DNA of 60,250 nucleotides, from contig NZ_JAJTTE010000047.1 in the NCBI RefSeq assembly GCF_021343995.1, forward strand, positions 1-60,250. Reading direction: 5' to 3'. The position numbers were made by a program, and so were the translations under genes. The DNA comes from Pseudonocardia terrae. GTDB lineage: Bacteria > Actinomycetota > Actinomycetes > Mycobacteriales > Pseudonocardiaceae. The notes beneath the pieces were generated by a model. The model was not told the origin of the DNA and did no database searches. It saw only the letters and a program-made list of their open reading frames with translations. Positions 43,005-50,310 of this stretch are shown piece after piece; the first letter of the stretch is position 1; each line of letters begins with the position of its first letter.

Positions 43005-43822
43005 GCCGCCACCTCGCTCCCGAGCTCCGCCAGCCACCCCGCGAGGACGCCGTCGAAGCCCTCGATCTCCTCCATCGGATAGTGCCCGATCCCGTCGAGG
43101 ACCGTGCACCGCGCGCCGGGGATCAGCGCGGCCGCCGCCCGGGTGCCGGCGGCCGGGACCCACAGGTCGTCGGCGCCGACGACCAGGTGCGCCGGGCAGC
43201 GCACCCCGCCGAGGCGCTCGCGCAGGTCGTGGGTGGTCCAGCCGATCAGGTCCGAGTTGGAGATCGCCGGGTCCTCGCGCCGGTGCATCGTCGCGATCAG
43301 CTCGGCCCGCTCCGCCGGCACCGACCGCCCGACGACGGCGAGCGTCCCCAGGTAGGTCCGGTCCGTCCGGCTCGGCGCGGCGACGTCGGCCAGCTCCCGG
43401 CGCAGCCCGCGCTCCGAGGGAGTGCCCCCGGTCCAGGCGTTCGCGGCCATCGCGACGATCCCCGCCAGCCGGCCCGACGCCCGCGCGGCCAGATCCAGCG
43501 TGATCTTCCCGCCGATCGAGCAGCCGACGACGTACGGACGCTCCAGCCCGAGGGCCTCGATCAGCTCCAGGCACCAGCCCGCGTAGACACCCAGCTCGGT
43601 CACCGGGCCCCCCGGCGCGGGCTCGGAGCGGCCATGGCCGGGCAGGTCCGGCACCACCACCCGGAAACCGCGGGCGGCCAGCGCCGGGGCCACGTGGCGC
43701 CACTGCACCCCGCTCTGGCCCGCCGTGTGCAGACACAGCACCGGGGTGCCGGCCGTGTCGTCCCCGCCCGGGCCGTGCTCCTCGACGAACGCCAACGCGC
43801 CCGCGATGTCGATGTACCTCAT
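43001..43822 (-). CDS. Alpha/beta hydrolase
   Basis: A 273-residue alpha/beta hydrolase. Nucleophile elbow GCSIGGK (about residue 103), acid Asp in VVGADDLWVPA and His in GIGHYPMEE complete the triad; the oxyanion region is CLHTAGQSGVQWRHV. It resembles enol-lactonases and C-C hydrolases of aromatic catabolism. ATG at 43822 overlaps the upstream stop (ATGA), and its own stop overlaps the ligase start, so the operon is tightly coupled. Confidence 0.88.
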   Translation of the reverse strand: MRYIDIAGALAFVEEHGPGGDDTAGTPVLCLHTAGQSGVQWRHVAPALAARGFRVVVPDLPGHGRSEPAPGGPVTELGVYAGWCLELIEALGLERPYVVGCSIGGKITLDLAARASGRLAGIVAMAANAWTGGTPSERGLRRELADVAAPSRTDRTYLGTLAVVGRSVPAERAELIATMHRREDPAISNSDLIGWTTHDLRERLGGVRCPAHLVVGADDLWVPAAGTRAAAALIPGARCTVLDGIGHYPMEEIEGFDGVLAGWLAELGSEVAA

Positions 43823-44649
43823 GCGATCCCCCGGGCCGCGTCGACGATCAGGTGCAGGGCCTTCGTCAGGCGCAGGTACTCGTAGCCGTTGCCCCGCATG
43901 CCGAACCGGCCGGACATCGCGAAGCGGGTGAACTCGTTGGCCGGCGCCGTGACCAGCTCGGTCCAGGTCAGCTCGTCGGCCTCGACGGTGAAGGTGGGGC
44001 CCAGCGCCGCGCGCCCGGCCACCTCGATGACCTTGCCGCGGTACACCCGCAGGCACACCTCGTGCTCGCCCGCGCGCAGCCCGATCGCCCCGTCCCAGGT
44101 GGCCAGCGACTCGGCGAACCCCGGCGCGAGCGCCGCGACCAGCGCCTCACCCCAGCCGAGGGTCCCGAACGCGCGGCCCACCGGGTCCGGGCCCGGGCCC
44201 GCCGCCGCGACCAGCGCGGAGGTGGTGCCCTCCTGCACGGTGCGGCCCTGCTCGTCGACCAGCCGCATGTGCCGGGTGACCACGCCGGCGTCGCCCTTGC
44301 GCGTGCGCCGGCAGCGCACCACCGTCAGCTCCAGGCGCACCGTGTCCCCGACCCGCAGCGGCAGCCGGTAGCTCCAGTGCGTGTCCAGCAGCCCGCGGAC
44401 CGCCGACCCGTGCAGACCCAGGCCCTGCAGCAGGCCCATCGCCACCGCGATGCCGAACGGCCCCTGCAGGACGCCGTCCGGGCCCGCGTGCAACGGATGG
44501 TCGTCACCGGAGAGCCGGGTGAACTCCGCCAGGTCGGTGGCCGTGACGGTCCGGGGCGCGCTGGTGAAGCGCTCCCCGACCGTGAACTCCTCGAACCGGC
44601 GGCCGGGCCCGGTCCGGGTGTCGGGTCGCAGGACCTGCTCGGTCGTCAC
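43819..44649 (-). CDS. MaoC-like hydratase fused to an SCP2-like domain
   Basis: A 276-residue protein. The N-terminal half is a hot-dog MaoC-type domain: EFTVGERFTSAPRTVTATDL, then SGDDHPLHAGPDGVLQGPF with the hydratase Asp and His, VGDTVRLELTVV and a second strand set. The C-terminal half (from about residue 165) looks like a sterol-carrier-protein-2 domain (TVEADELTWTELVTAPANEF and AMSGRFGMRGNG). The function is probably hydration of an enoyl-CoA with lipid or acyl-CoA binding. GTG at 44649 is first in the operon, divergent from the TetR gene. The SCP2 assignment is by pattern only. Confidence 0.75.
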   Translation of the reverse strand: MTTEQVLRPDTRTGPGRRFEEFTVGERFTSAPRTVTATDLAEFTRLSGDDHPLHAGPDGVLQGPFGIAVAMGLLQGLGLHGSAVRGLLDTHWSYRLPLRVGDTVRLELTVVRCRRTRKGDAGVVTRHMRLVDEQGRTVQEGTTSALVAAAGPGPDPVGRAFGTLGWGEALVAALAPGFAESLATWDGAIGLRAGEHEVCLRVYRGKVIEVAGRAALGPTFTVEADELTWTELVTAPANEFTRFAMSGRFGMRGNGYEYLRLTKALHLIVDAARGIA

Positions 44650-44690
44650 GCGGACCCCCTTCGTGGACGACAGTGTACGGACGGCTACAC

Positions 44691-44702
44691 GAACGAACGT
44701 TC
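44691..44702. promoter_or_regulatory. Candidate TetR operator 1, MaoC-operon promoter
   Basis: GAACGAACGTTC: inverted repeat GAACG-AA-CGTTC, 42 nt upstream of the MaoC-SCP2 start. It differs by one centre base from sites 2 and 3. Confidence 0.7.
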
Positions 44703-44771
44703 TTGCATATTCGACGAAACCACCCGCCTGCACCCGCCGTCAAGCGCCGGTCCTGCACTAGCCTGGGCGAC

Positions 44772-45395
44772 ATGAACGATCGTTCCTCGGTGCTCCTGGT
44801 CGCCGACACGGGGCGCGGGAACGAGGCCGCGATCCTCAACGCCGCGCTGGCCGCGTTCGGCGCGCAGGGGTTCAACGGGGCCTCGATGCGCGACGTCGCG
44901 AAGCGGGCCGGCACCAGCCTGTCGAACCTCTACAACTACTTCCCCTCGAAGTCGCACCTGCTCGCCGAGGTGCTGCGACACGCCAACGCCGAGCTCGAGG
45001 CGCGGGTCAGGCGGGCGGTCGCCGACGCGGGCGACGACGCCACCTCGCGGATGCGCGAGGCGGTGCGCGCGTACGTCGGGTTCGTGGTGGACCAGCAGCT
45101 CGCGATGCTCGTCTCCACCGCGGAGGTGCGCTACCTGCAGGGCGAGGACCGGGCGCGACTGGTGGCCGACCGCGACCGCACCCAGGCGATCTTCGGCGAC
45201 ATCGTGGAGCAGGGCGTGGCCGGCGGGGAGTTCCGCACCCCGCACGCCGCCGACGCCGCGCGCGCGATCCTGTCCATGGTCAACGCGGTCGCCACCTGGT
45301 ACCGGCCGGAGGGCCGGCTCTCCCGCGGCCAGCTCGCCGAGCAGCACGCCCGGTACGCGCTCGCGCTGCTCGAGGCCCCGCTGCCGCACGTCTGA
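44772..45395 (+). CDS. TetR-family transcriptional regulator
   Basis: A 207-residue repressor. The N-terminal helix-turn-helix is clear: ILNAALAAFGAQGFNGASMR, then DVAKRAGTSLSNLYNYFPSK (about residues 20-60). The C-terminal part is a ligand-binding helical bundle of the FadR/AcrR type. ATG at 44772 leads directly into operator 2, which overlaps codons 2-5; a leaderless transcript would fit. It is divergent from the MaoC-hydrolase-ligase operon and precedes the MFS gene. Confidence 0.9.
   Translation: MNDRSSVLLVADTGRGNEAAILNAALAAFGAQGFNGASMRDVAKRAGTSLSNLYNYFPSKSHLLAEVLRHANAELEARVRRAVADAGDDATSRMREAVRAYVGFVVDQQLAMLVSTAEVRYLQGEDRARLVADRDRTQAIFGDIVEQGVAGGEFRTPHAADAARAILSMVNAVATWYRPEGRLSRGQLAEQHARYALALLEAPLPHV
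44774..44785. promoter_or_regulatory. Candidate TetR operator 2, at the tetR start
   Basis: GAACGATCGTTC is a perfect 12-bp palindrome beginning in the second base after the ATG. It could give autorepression. Confidence 0.7.
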
Positions 45396-45432
45396 CACCC
45401 CGCCCCTTGTCCACCCGGGACACCGCGGTTAC

Positions 45433-45454
45433 GGTATGAACGATCGTTCGTACC
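45433..45454. promoter_or_regulatory. Candidate TetR operator 3, upstream of the MFS gene
   Basis: The same GAACGATCGTTC palindrome (45438-45449) lies within a longer dyad flanked by GGTA and TACC. It is 58 nt upstream of the MFS ATG. Confidence 0.75.
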
Positions 45455-45506
45455 GCCGCCCGCACCCCGCGGGCGACGCAGCCGCACCGTGGCGGAGGTT
45501 GCCGAC

Positions 45507-46871
45507 ATGTCCCCCGACAAGCTCGACCGGGCGGAGCACACCGCTCCCCCGCGCATGGGAAGGCTCGCCGCGGCCGCGGTCTTCGCCACCACCCTCGAGT
45601 GGTTCGACTTCCTGATCTACGCGACGGCCGCCGCGCTCGTGCTCGGCCACCAGTTCTTCCCCTCGGCCAGCCCGGTCGCCGGCACGCTCGCCTCGTTCGC
45701 GACCTTCGCCGTCGGCTTCGTCGCGCGACCGCTGGGCGGCATCATCGCCGGGCACGTCGGCGACCGGTTCGGCCGCAAGCCCCCGCTCGTCGTCGCGATG
45801 CTGGTCATGGGCCTCGCGACCACGGCGATCGGCGTGCTGCCCGGCTACGCGACCATCGGCGTCTGGGCGCCGGTCCTGCTGGTGGTCGCGCGGCTGGTGC
45901 AGGGCCTGGGCGTCGGCGCGCAGTGGGGCGGCGCCGCGCTGCTGCTCACCGAGCACGCACCGATCGAGCGCCGCGGCTTCTACGGCAGCCTCGTGCAGAC
46001 CGGGGCGATCTTCGGCGCCGTGGCCGGCAACGTCTTCTTCCTCGTCATCACCGCCGTGACCACCCCGGAGCAGTTCGACTCCTTGGGCTGGCGGATCCCC
46101 TTCCTGTCCGGCCTGGTGCTGGTCCTCATCGGCATCTACGTGCAGCTGAAGATCGAGGACACGCCGGTGTTCCGCGAGCTGCAGCAGCGTTCCGTCGAGT
46201 CGAAGCGGGAGGCCGGGCTGCGCAAGGCGCCGCTGGTCCAGGCGGTGCGCCGGTACTGGAAGGAGATCCTCCAGGCCGCGGGTGCGTTCTTCGTGGTCAA
46301 CGCGACCTTCTACATCCTCATCAGCGGCATGCTCGACTACGCGACCAAGACCGTCGGCATGTCCCGCACCTCCATCCTGTGGTGCGTGATGGGCGCCGGC
46401 CTGACCCAGGTCGTCACGATGCCCTTCTTCGGCGGGCTCACCGACCGCATGGGCACCCGCAAGAAGCTGTACCTGACCGGCACCGTGCTGATGGCATTGT
46501 TCGCCTTCCCGATGTTCTGGATGGTGAACACCGGCTCCGTGCCGCTGGTCTTCCTGGCGCTGCTGATCGGCTTCACGATCCACGCCACGATGTACGGCCC
46601 GCAGGCCACGTTGTACGCCGAGATGTTCCCGGCCGACGTCCGGTACTCCGGTGCCTCGCTCGGCTACCAGTTCGCGTCCGTGTTCGCGGGCGGGCTCGCG
46701 CCGTTCATCATGGCGGCGCTGCTGGCCGCGACAGGGGCCTCGTGGTCGGTGTCGCTCTACATCGTCGCCGGCGCGGCGATCACCTTCATCGCCGTCGTGA
46801 CGATCAAGGAGCGGTTCCGCCGGGACCTCTACGAGACGTCCGACGCCCCGGTGGCCGTCCACGCCTCCTGA
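45507..46871 (+). CDS. MFS transporter, metabolite:proton symporter (MHS) type
   Basis: A 454-residue twelve-helix transporter. The loop 2-3 signature GHVGDRFGRKPPLVVAML and the MHS pattern TTLEWFDFLIYATAAALV, LVQGLGVGAQWGGAALLLTE and a long helix-7 stretch identify the sugar/organic-acid symporter group (shikimate, alpha-ketoglutarate, proline types). Probable cargo is a carboxylate that the adjoining CoA ligase activates. ATG at 45507 with GGCGGAGG upstream is chosen over GTG at 45489. Operator 3 lies upstream. Confidence 0.9.
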   Translation: MSPDKLDRAEHTAPPRMGRLAAAAVFATTLEWFDFLIYATAAALVLGHQFFPSASPVAGTLASFATFAVGFVARPLGGIIAGHVGDRFGRKPPLVVAMLVMGLATTAIGVLPGYATIGVWAPVLLVVARLVQGLGVGAQWGGAALLLTEHAPIERRGFYGSLVQTGAIFGAVAGNVFFLVITAVTTPEQFDSLGWRIPFLSGLVLVLIGIYVQLKIEDTPVFRELQQRSVESKREAGLRKAPLVQAVRRYWKEILQAAGAFFVVNATFYILISGMLDYATKTVGMSRTSILWCVMGAGLTQVVTMPFFGGLTDRMGTRKKLYLTGTVLMALFAFPMFWMVNTGSVPLVFLALLIGFTIHATMYGPQATLYAEMFPADVRYSGASLGYQFASVFAGGLAPFIMAALLAATGASWSVSLYIVAGAAITFIAVVTIKERFRRDLYETSDAPVAVHAS

Positions 46872-46873
46872 CT

Positions 46874-46918
46874 CGCACGAACGGCGCTCCCACCTGGTGG
46901 GGGCGCCGTTCGCGTGCG
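46874..46918. terminator. Bidirectional terminator between MFS and methionine-synthase-like genes
   Basis: Imperfect inverted arms starting CGCACGAACGGCGCT (46874) and ending at 46918 with GCGCCGTTCGCGTGCG. It begins 3 nt after the MFS stop and ends 6 nt before the convergent gene. Confidence 0.75.
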
Positions 46919-46923
46919 GGCGG

Positions 46924-48171
46924 TCAGCGGCCTGTCTGCTCGCTGCTCGGCAGCTCGTCGGGGTCGGCGAACGCCTTGCCCAGGTCCCGGCTGAGCTCCA
47001 TCGCCCGGCGCGCCCAGTCCGGGGTCGCACGGGCCAGGCCGCCGGCCGGCGTCGGGACGGCCAGCTCGGCGAGCCGGACCCGGTCGAACCCGAGCCGGTC
47101 GGCCAGATCGAAGGCCCGCCGCGCCAGGGTCGCGGTCTCCAGCGGCTCGCCGGGGTCGCGGACCGGGACGAGTCCCAGGAAGAGCGGCAGGCCGGCGTCC
47201 CACACCTCGCCGACGGCGTCGAGCGCCGCGGGCAGGGCGGTGTCGCCGGAGATCGACGGCCGGGTGGCGTCGATGCCGAGGGCAGCGGCGCCGACCTCGC
47301 GCAGTACCCGCAGCGGGGGGCGGTCGCCCGGGACCCGCACCGTGACGGGCACCCGCAGCGCGGAGATCATGTCGCGCAGAGTGTCCTGCACGTCCGGCTC
47401 CGGCACCGCGCGCACCGTGCCGTAACCCGACGCGGTGGGCAGCGCGCCGGCGAGCACCGCGGCGAGACGCGGCTCGTCGAGCTGCACCACGACGTGGGCG
47501 CCCGTCCGCTCCGCCACCTCCGCGACGTGCGCGCGCAGCCCCTCGGTGAGGCTCACGGCGAACTCCCGCACGGCCCCGTGGTCGGTGAGCACCCGGTGCC
47601 CGCTCGCCAGCTCGACCGACGCCGCGAGCGTCCACGGGCCCACGACCTGCACCTTCACCCACTCCGGCCGGGTCCGGACGCAGGCCTCGTCGAGGGCGTC
47701 GAGATCGGCGCGCAGCAGGTCGACGGCGCGGCGGTGGTCCTTGCCCGGGCGCGCGGTGACCCGCCAGGCCGTGGGCACGACCTCCACCGCCAGGTCGACG
47801 AGCAGGCCCGCGGCCCGGCCGACCGGATCCGCGCCGACACCCCGGGCCGGCAGCTCCGGCAGGTGCGGCAGCAGCGGGAACTCCCCCGCGACGGTCTCGG
47901 CGGTCTCGCGCGGGTCGGTGCCGGGCAGCGAGCCGACGCCGGTCGCCGCGCCCGGGGGCCAGCGCTCGGTCGGGCCCTCCTCCTCGGGTTCCTCCGGGGC
48001 CGCGCTGACCTGGATGCGCGGCTCGGGGGCGACCGTCTCCCCCGGCCTGACGTCGCCGAGGCCGGCCGCGGCGAGGGCGGCGGCCAACGGGTCGTCGTCG
48101 GGTTCGGACTTCTCCTCGCCCAGGCCGGCGGCGGCGAGGAGGGCGGCCAGCGGGTCGTCGGGCGTGCTCAC
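46924..48171 (-). CDS. Methionine-synthase-like (MetE C-terminal/UROD fold) protein
   Basis: A 415-residue TIM-barrel protein related to cobalamin-independent methionine synthase and uroporphyrinogen decarboxylase. Recognisable parts are the start of the barrel ATGVGSLPGTDPRETAETV and WVKVQVVGPWTLAASVEL, and VQLDEPRLAAVLAG. It has only one visible Cys and no HxCyG-like zinc site, so it is probably not a functional MetE. The N-terminus carries a direct peptide duplication of the type DPLAALLAAAGLG then DPLAAALAAAGLG, plus an acidic linker. Corresponds to Rv3015c, of unknown function. GTG at 48171. Confidence 0.75.
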   Translation of the reverse strand: MSTPDDPLAALLAAAGLGEEKSEPDDDPLAAALAAAGLGDVRPGETVAPEPRIQVSAAPEEPEEEGPTERWPPGAATGVGSLPGTDPRETAETVAGEFPLLPHLPELPARGVGADPVGRAAGLLVDLAVEVVPTAWRVTARPGKDHRRAVDLLRADLDALDEACVRTRPEWVKVQVVGPWTLAASVELASGHRVLTDHGAVREFAVSLTEGLRAHVAEVAERTGAHVVVQLDEPRLAAVLAGALPTASGYGTVRAVPEPDVQDTLRDMISALRVPVTVRVPGDRPPLRVLREVGAAALGIDATRPSISGDTALPAALDAVGEVWDAGLPLFLGLVPVRDPGEPLETATLARRAFDLADRLGFDRVRLAELAVPTPAGGLARATPDWARRAMELSRDLGKAFADPDELPSSEQTGR

Positions 48172-48382
48172 GGGTCGAGTCTCACACTGCGTCTCCCACC
48201 GCGGCCGGCGGGGTGCCGCGCCGGGCCCGCTGTGTGAGGCGTCGTGCGGACTCTCTGCAGAGCGGTGCGACGCGGTGCGGGAACTGCGTACCGGTCGGGG
48301 TCCTCAGCCCCTGCCCGGCAGCCCGCCGCGCGCCCATGCTCGACCTCGCGTGGGCGGCGCCGCCTCAGGGTTGGGGGACCTC
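48172..48382. other. Divergent promoter region
   Basis: 211 nt between the divergent methionine-synthase-like and cupredoxin-like genes. No confident promoter motif or repeat was found. Confidence 0.4.
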
Positions 48383-49165
48383 ATGGGCACACGGACGGGC
48401 ATCCGGACGACGCGGCTGCTGGGCGCGGCGACGGCGGTCGCGGCGCTGGTCGGCGGGGCGGTCGCGTGTGCGGCCCCGGCCCCCGCCGCGGGTGCCGCGG
48501 AGGCGGCCCCCGCGCCCGTCGACGCGACCTGCGCGACCCTGGTGAAGGTCGACGCCGTCCCCCCTCCCGCCGGTGATCCCTCGACACCGGACCCGGCCGC
48601 GGTGCGGGAGTGGGCGGGCCGCATCCTGCCGCTGCTCGACTCCGCGGTCGCGACGGCACCCGCGGACGTGCGGCCCTCCCTGACCGCCCTGCAGGGCGTG
48701 CTGAAGTCGGCGGCGACGACCGGCACCGCGGCCCCGACGGACGCCCCGGTCGTCGCGCAGAGCGTGAACCAGTACGAGGCCTGGGCCTACGACCACTGCG
48801 GCTACTCGCGGGTGGAGGTCACGGCCACGGAGTTCCGGCTCGACGGCGTCCCCGCGACGCTGCACCCGGGCCCGGCGGCGTTCCGGCTGACGAACCGGTC
48901 GACGGCCAACCTGTACCACGGGCTGCTGATCGTGCGACCGAAGGACCAGGCCATGACCGTCGCGCAGGTCGTCGCGACGACGCCGGAGCTGCTGGCGCAG
49001 CAGGTGGACGTGGTCCCCGGCGCGACGACCGCGGCACCCGGCCAGCAGGGCGGGATGCTGGTCGACCTGCCCGCGGGGCGCTACATCGTGCTCTGCCCGC
49101 TGGGCAGCGGCGACGGGCCACCGCACCTCATGCGCGGCATGGTCGCCGAGGTGTCGGTGGCCTGA
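48383..49165 (+). CDS. Exported cupredoxin-like protein
   Basis: A 260-residue exported protein. A signal peptide (MGTRTGIRTTRLLG, then a hydrophobic core) ends near GGAVACAAPA; the Cys could be lipidated though the lipobox is weak. A helical linker (about 45-130) precedes a beta-rich C-terminal domain with NLYHGLLIVRP, YIVLCPLGSGDGPPHLMRGM and VAEVSV. His, Cys, His and Met in this order and spacing (C-x9-H-x4-M) resemble a type 1 copper site, but this is pattern evidence only. It is convergent with mnmA (7 nt gap). ATG at 48383. Confidence 0.75.
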   Translation: MGTRTGIRTTRLLGAATAVAALVGGAVACAAPAPAAGAAEAAPAPVDATCATLVKVDAVPPPAGDPSTPDPAAVREWAGRILPLLDSAVATAPADVRPSLTALQGVLKSAATTGTAAPTDAPVVAQSVNQYEAWAYDHCGYSRVEVTATEFRLDGVPATLHPGPAAFRLTNRSTANLYHGLLIVRPKDQAMTVAQVVATTPELLAQQVDVVPGATTAAPGQQGGMLVDLPAGRYIVLCPLGSGDGPPHLMRGMVAEVSVA

Positions 49166-49172
49166 ACCGGCG

Positions 49173-50258
49173 TCACGCGGTCGCGGTGATGGTGGCCGAG
49201 CCGAGCACGACGTCGCCCGCCGGGTCCTCGCGGTAGAACGCGACGGCCTGGCCGGGCGCGACCCCGCGGAGCGGCGCGGCGAGCGCGACGCGCACGCCGT
49301 CCTCGGGCCCGTCGAGCGGCGTGACCTCGGCGGGGGCGGTGCCCCCGTGCGCGCGGACCTGGACGGTGCACGCGAAGGGGCCGTCGGGCGCGGTGCCCGA
49401 GCACCAGACGGGGCGCCGGGCCTCGATGCTCCGGACGTCGAGCGCCACCCCGGGGCCGACCGTCACGGTGCCGCTGACCGGCTCGATGCCGAGCACGTAC
49501 CGGGGCCGCCCGTCGGCGGCCGGCCGGTCGACGCCGAGGCCCTTGCGCTGGCCCACGGTGAAGCCGTGCACACCGGCGTGGGCGCCGAGGACCTCCCCGG
49601 TCACCGCGTCGACGATCTCGCCGGGCCGCGCGCCGAGGCGCTCGCGCAGGAAGCCGCGGGTGTCGCCGTCGGGGATGAAGCAGATGTCGTGGCTGTCCGG
49701 CTTGGCCGCGGTGCGCAGCCCGAGCCGCGCGGCCTCCTCCCGGATCGCGGGCTTGCCGGTGTCGCCGACCGGGAACATCGCGTGCGCGAGCTGGTCGGCG
49801 CGCAGCACGGCGAGCACGTAGGACTGGTCCTTGCCCGCGTCGGTCGCCCGACGCAGGACACCCCCGTCGAGGCGGGCGTAGTGGCCGGTGCACACGGCGT
49901 CGAAGCCCAGCGCGAGCGCCCGGTCCAGCACGGCCGCGAACTTGATCTTCTCGTTGCAGCGCAGGCACGGGTTGGGCGTCTCGCCCGCGGCGTAGCTCGC
50001 CACGAAGTCCTCGACGACGTCCTCGGCGAACTCCTCCGACAGGTCCCAGACGTAGTACGGGATCCCGAGCACGTCGGCGACGCGGGCGGCGTCGGCGGCG
50101 TCCTCGCGCGAGCAGCAGCCGCGGGAGCCGGAGCGCAGCGCGTCGCGCGTGCGGGAGAGCGCCAGGTGGACGCCGACGATCTCGTGCCCGGCCGCGACGG
50201 CCCGCGCCGCGGCGACCGAGGAGTCGACGCCACCGGAGAGTGCCGCCAGAACTCTCAT
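49173..50258 (-). CDS. mnmA: tRNA 2-thiouridylase
   Basis: A 361-residue enzyme that thiolates U34 of tRNAs for Glu, Gln and Lys. The PP-loop is VLAALSGGVDSSVAAA at the N-terminus, Cys residues in NPCLRCNEKIKF (about 105) and SHDICFIPDGDT (about 197) are the catalytic pair, and the beta-barrel C-terminus ends normally. The sulfur is delivered by the cysteine desulfurase encoded upstream. ATG at 50258 is chosen; a GTG at 50264 is an alternative. A duplicated start region is described separately. Confidence 0.95.
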   Translation of the reverse strand: MRVLAALSGGVDSSVAAARAVAAGHEIVGVHLALSRTRDALRSGSRGCCSREDAADAARVADVLGIPYYVWDLSEEFAEDVVEDFVASYAAGETPNPCLRCNEKIKFAAVLDRALALGFDAVCTGHYARLDGGVLRRATDAGKDQSYVLAVLRADQLAHAMFPVGDTGKPAIREEAARLGLRTAAKPDSHDICFIPDGDTRGFLRERLGARPGEIVDAVTGEVLGAHAGVHGFTVGQRKGLGVDRPAADGRPRYVLGIEPVSGTVTVGPGVALDVRSIEARRPVWCSGTAPDGPFACTVQVRAHGGTAPAEVTPLDGPEDGVRVALAAPLRGVAPGQAVAFYREDPAGDVVLGSATITATA

Positions 50259-50310
50259 CGACACAGAACCCTCATCGACACAGCATCCTCATGAACCCGG
50301 AACCCTCATG
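50250..50310. repeat. Short imperfect direct repeats over the mnmA start region
   Basis: Copies of a roughly 17-bp unit (plus strand CTCATCGACACAG, with diverged CTCATGAACCCGG forms) recur near 50254, 50272, 50289 and 50305. In the mnmA sense each copy supplies a GATGAGGGTTC-like segment with a GAGGG ribosome-like sequence. The iscS stop lies within the last copy. Confidence 0.55.
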
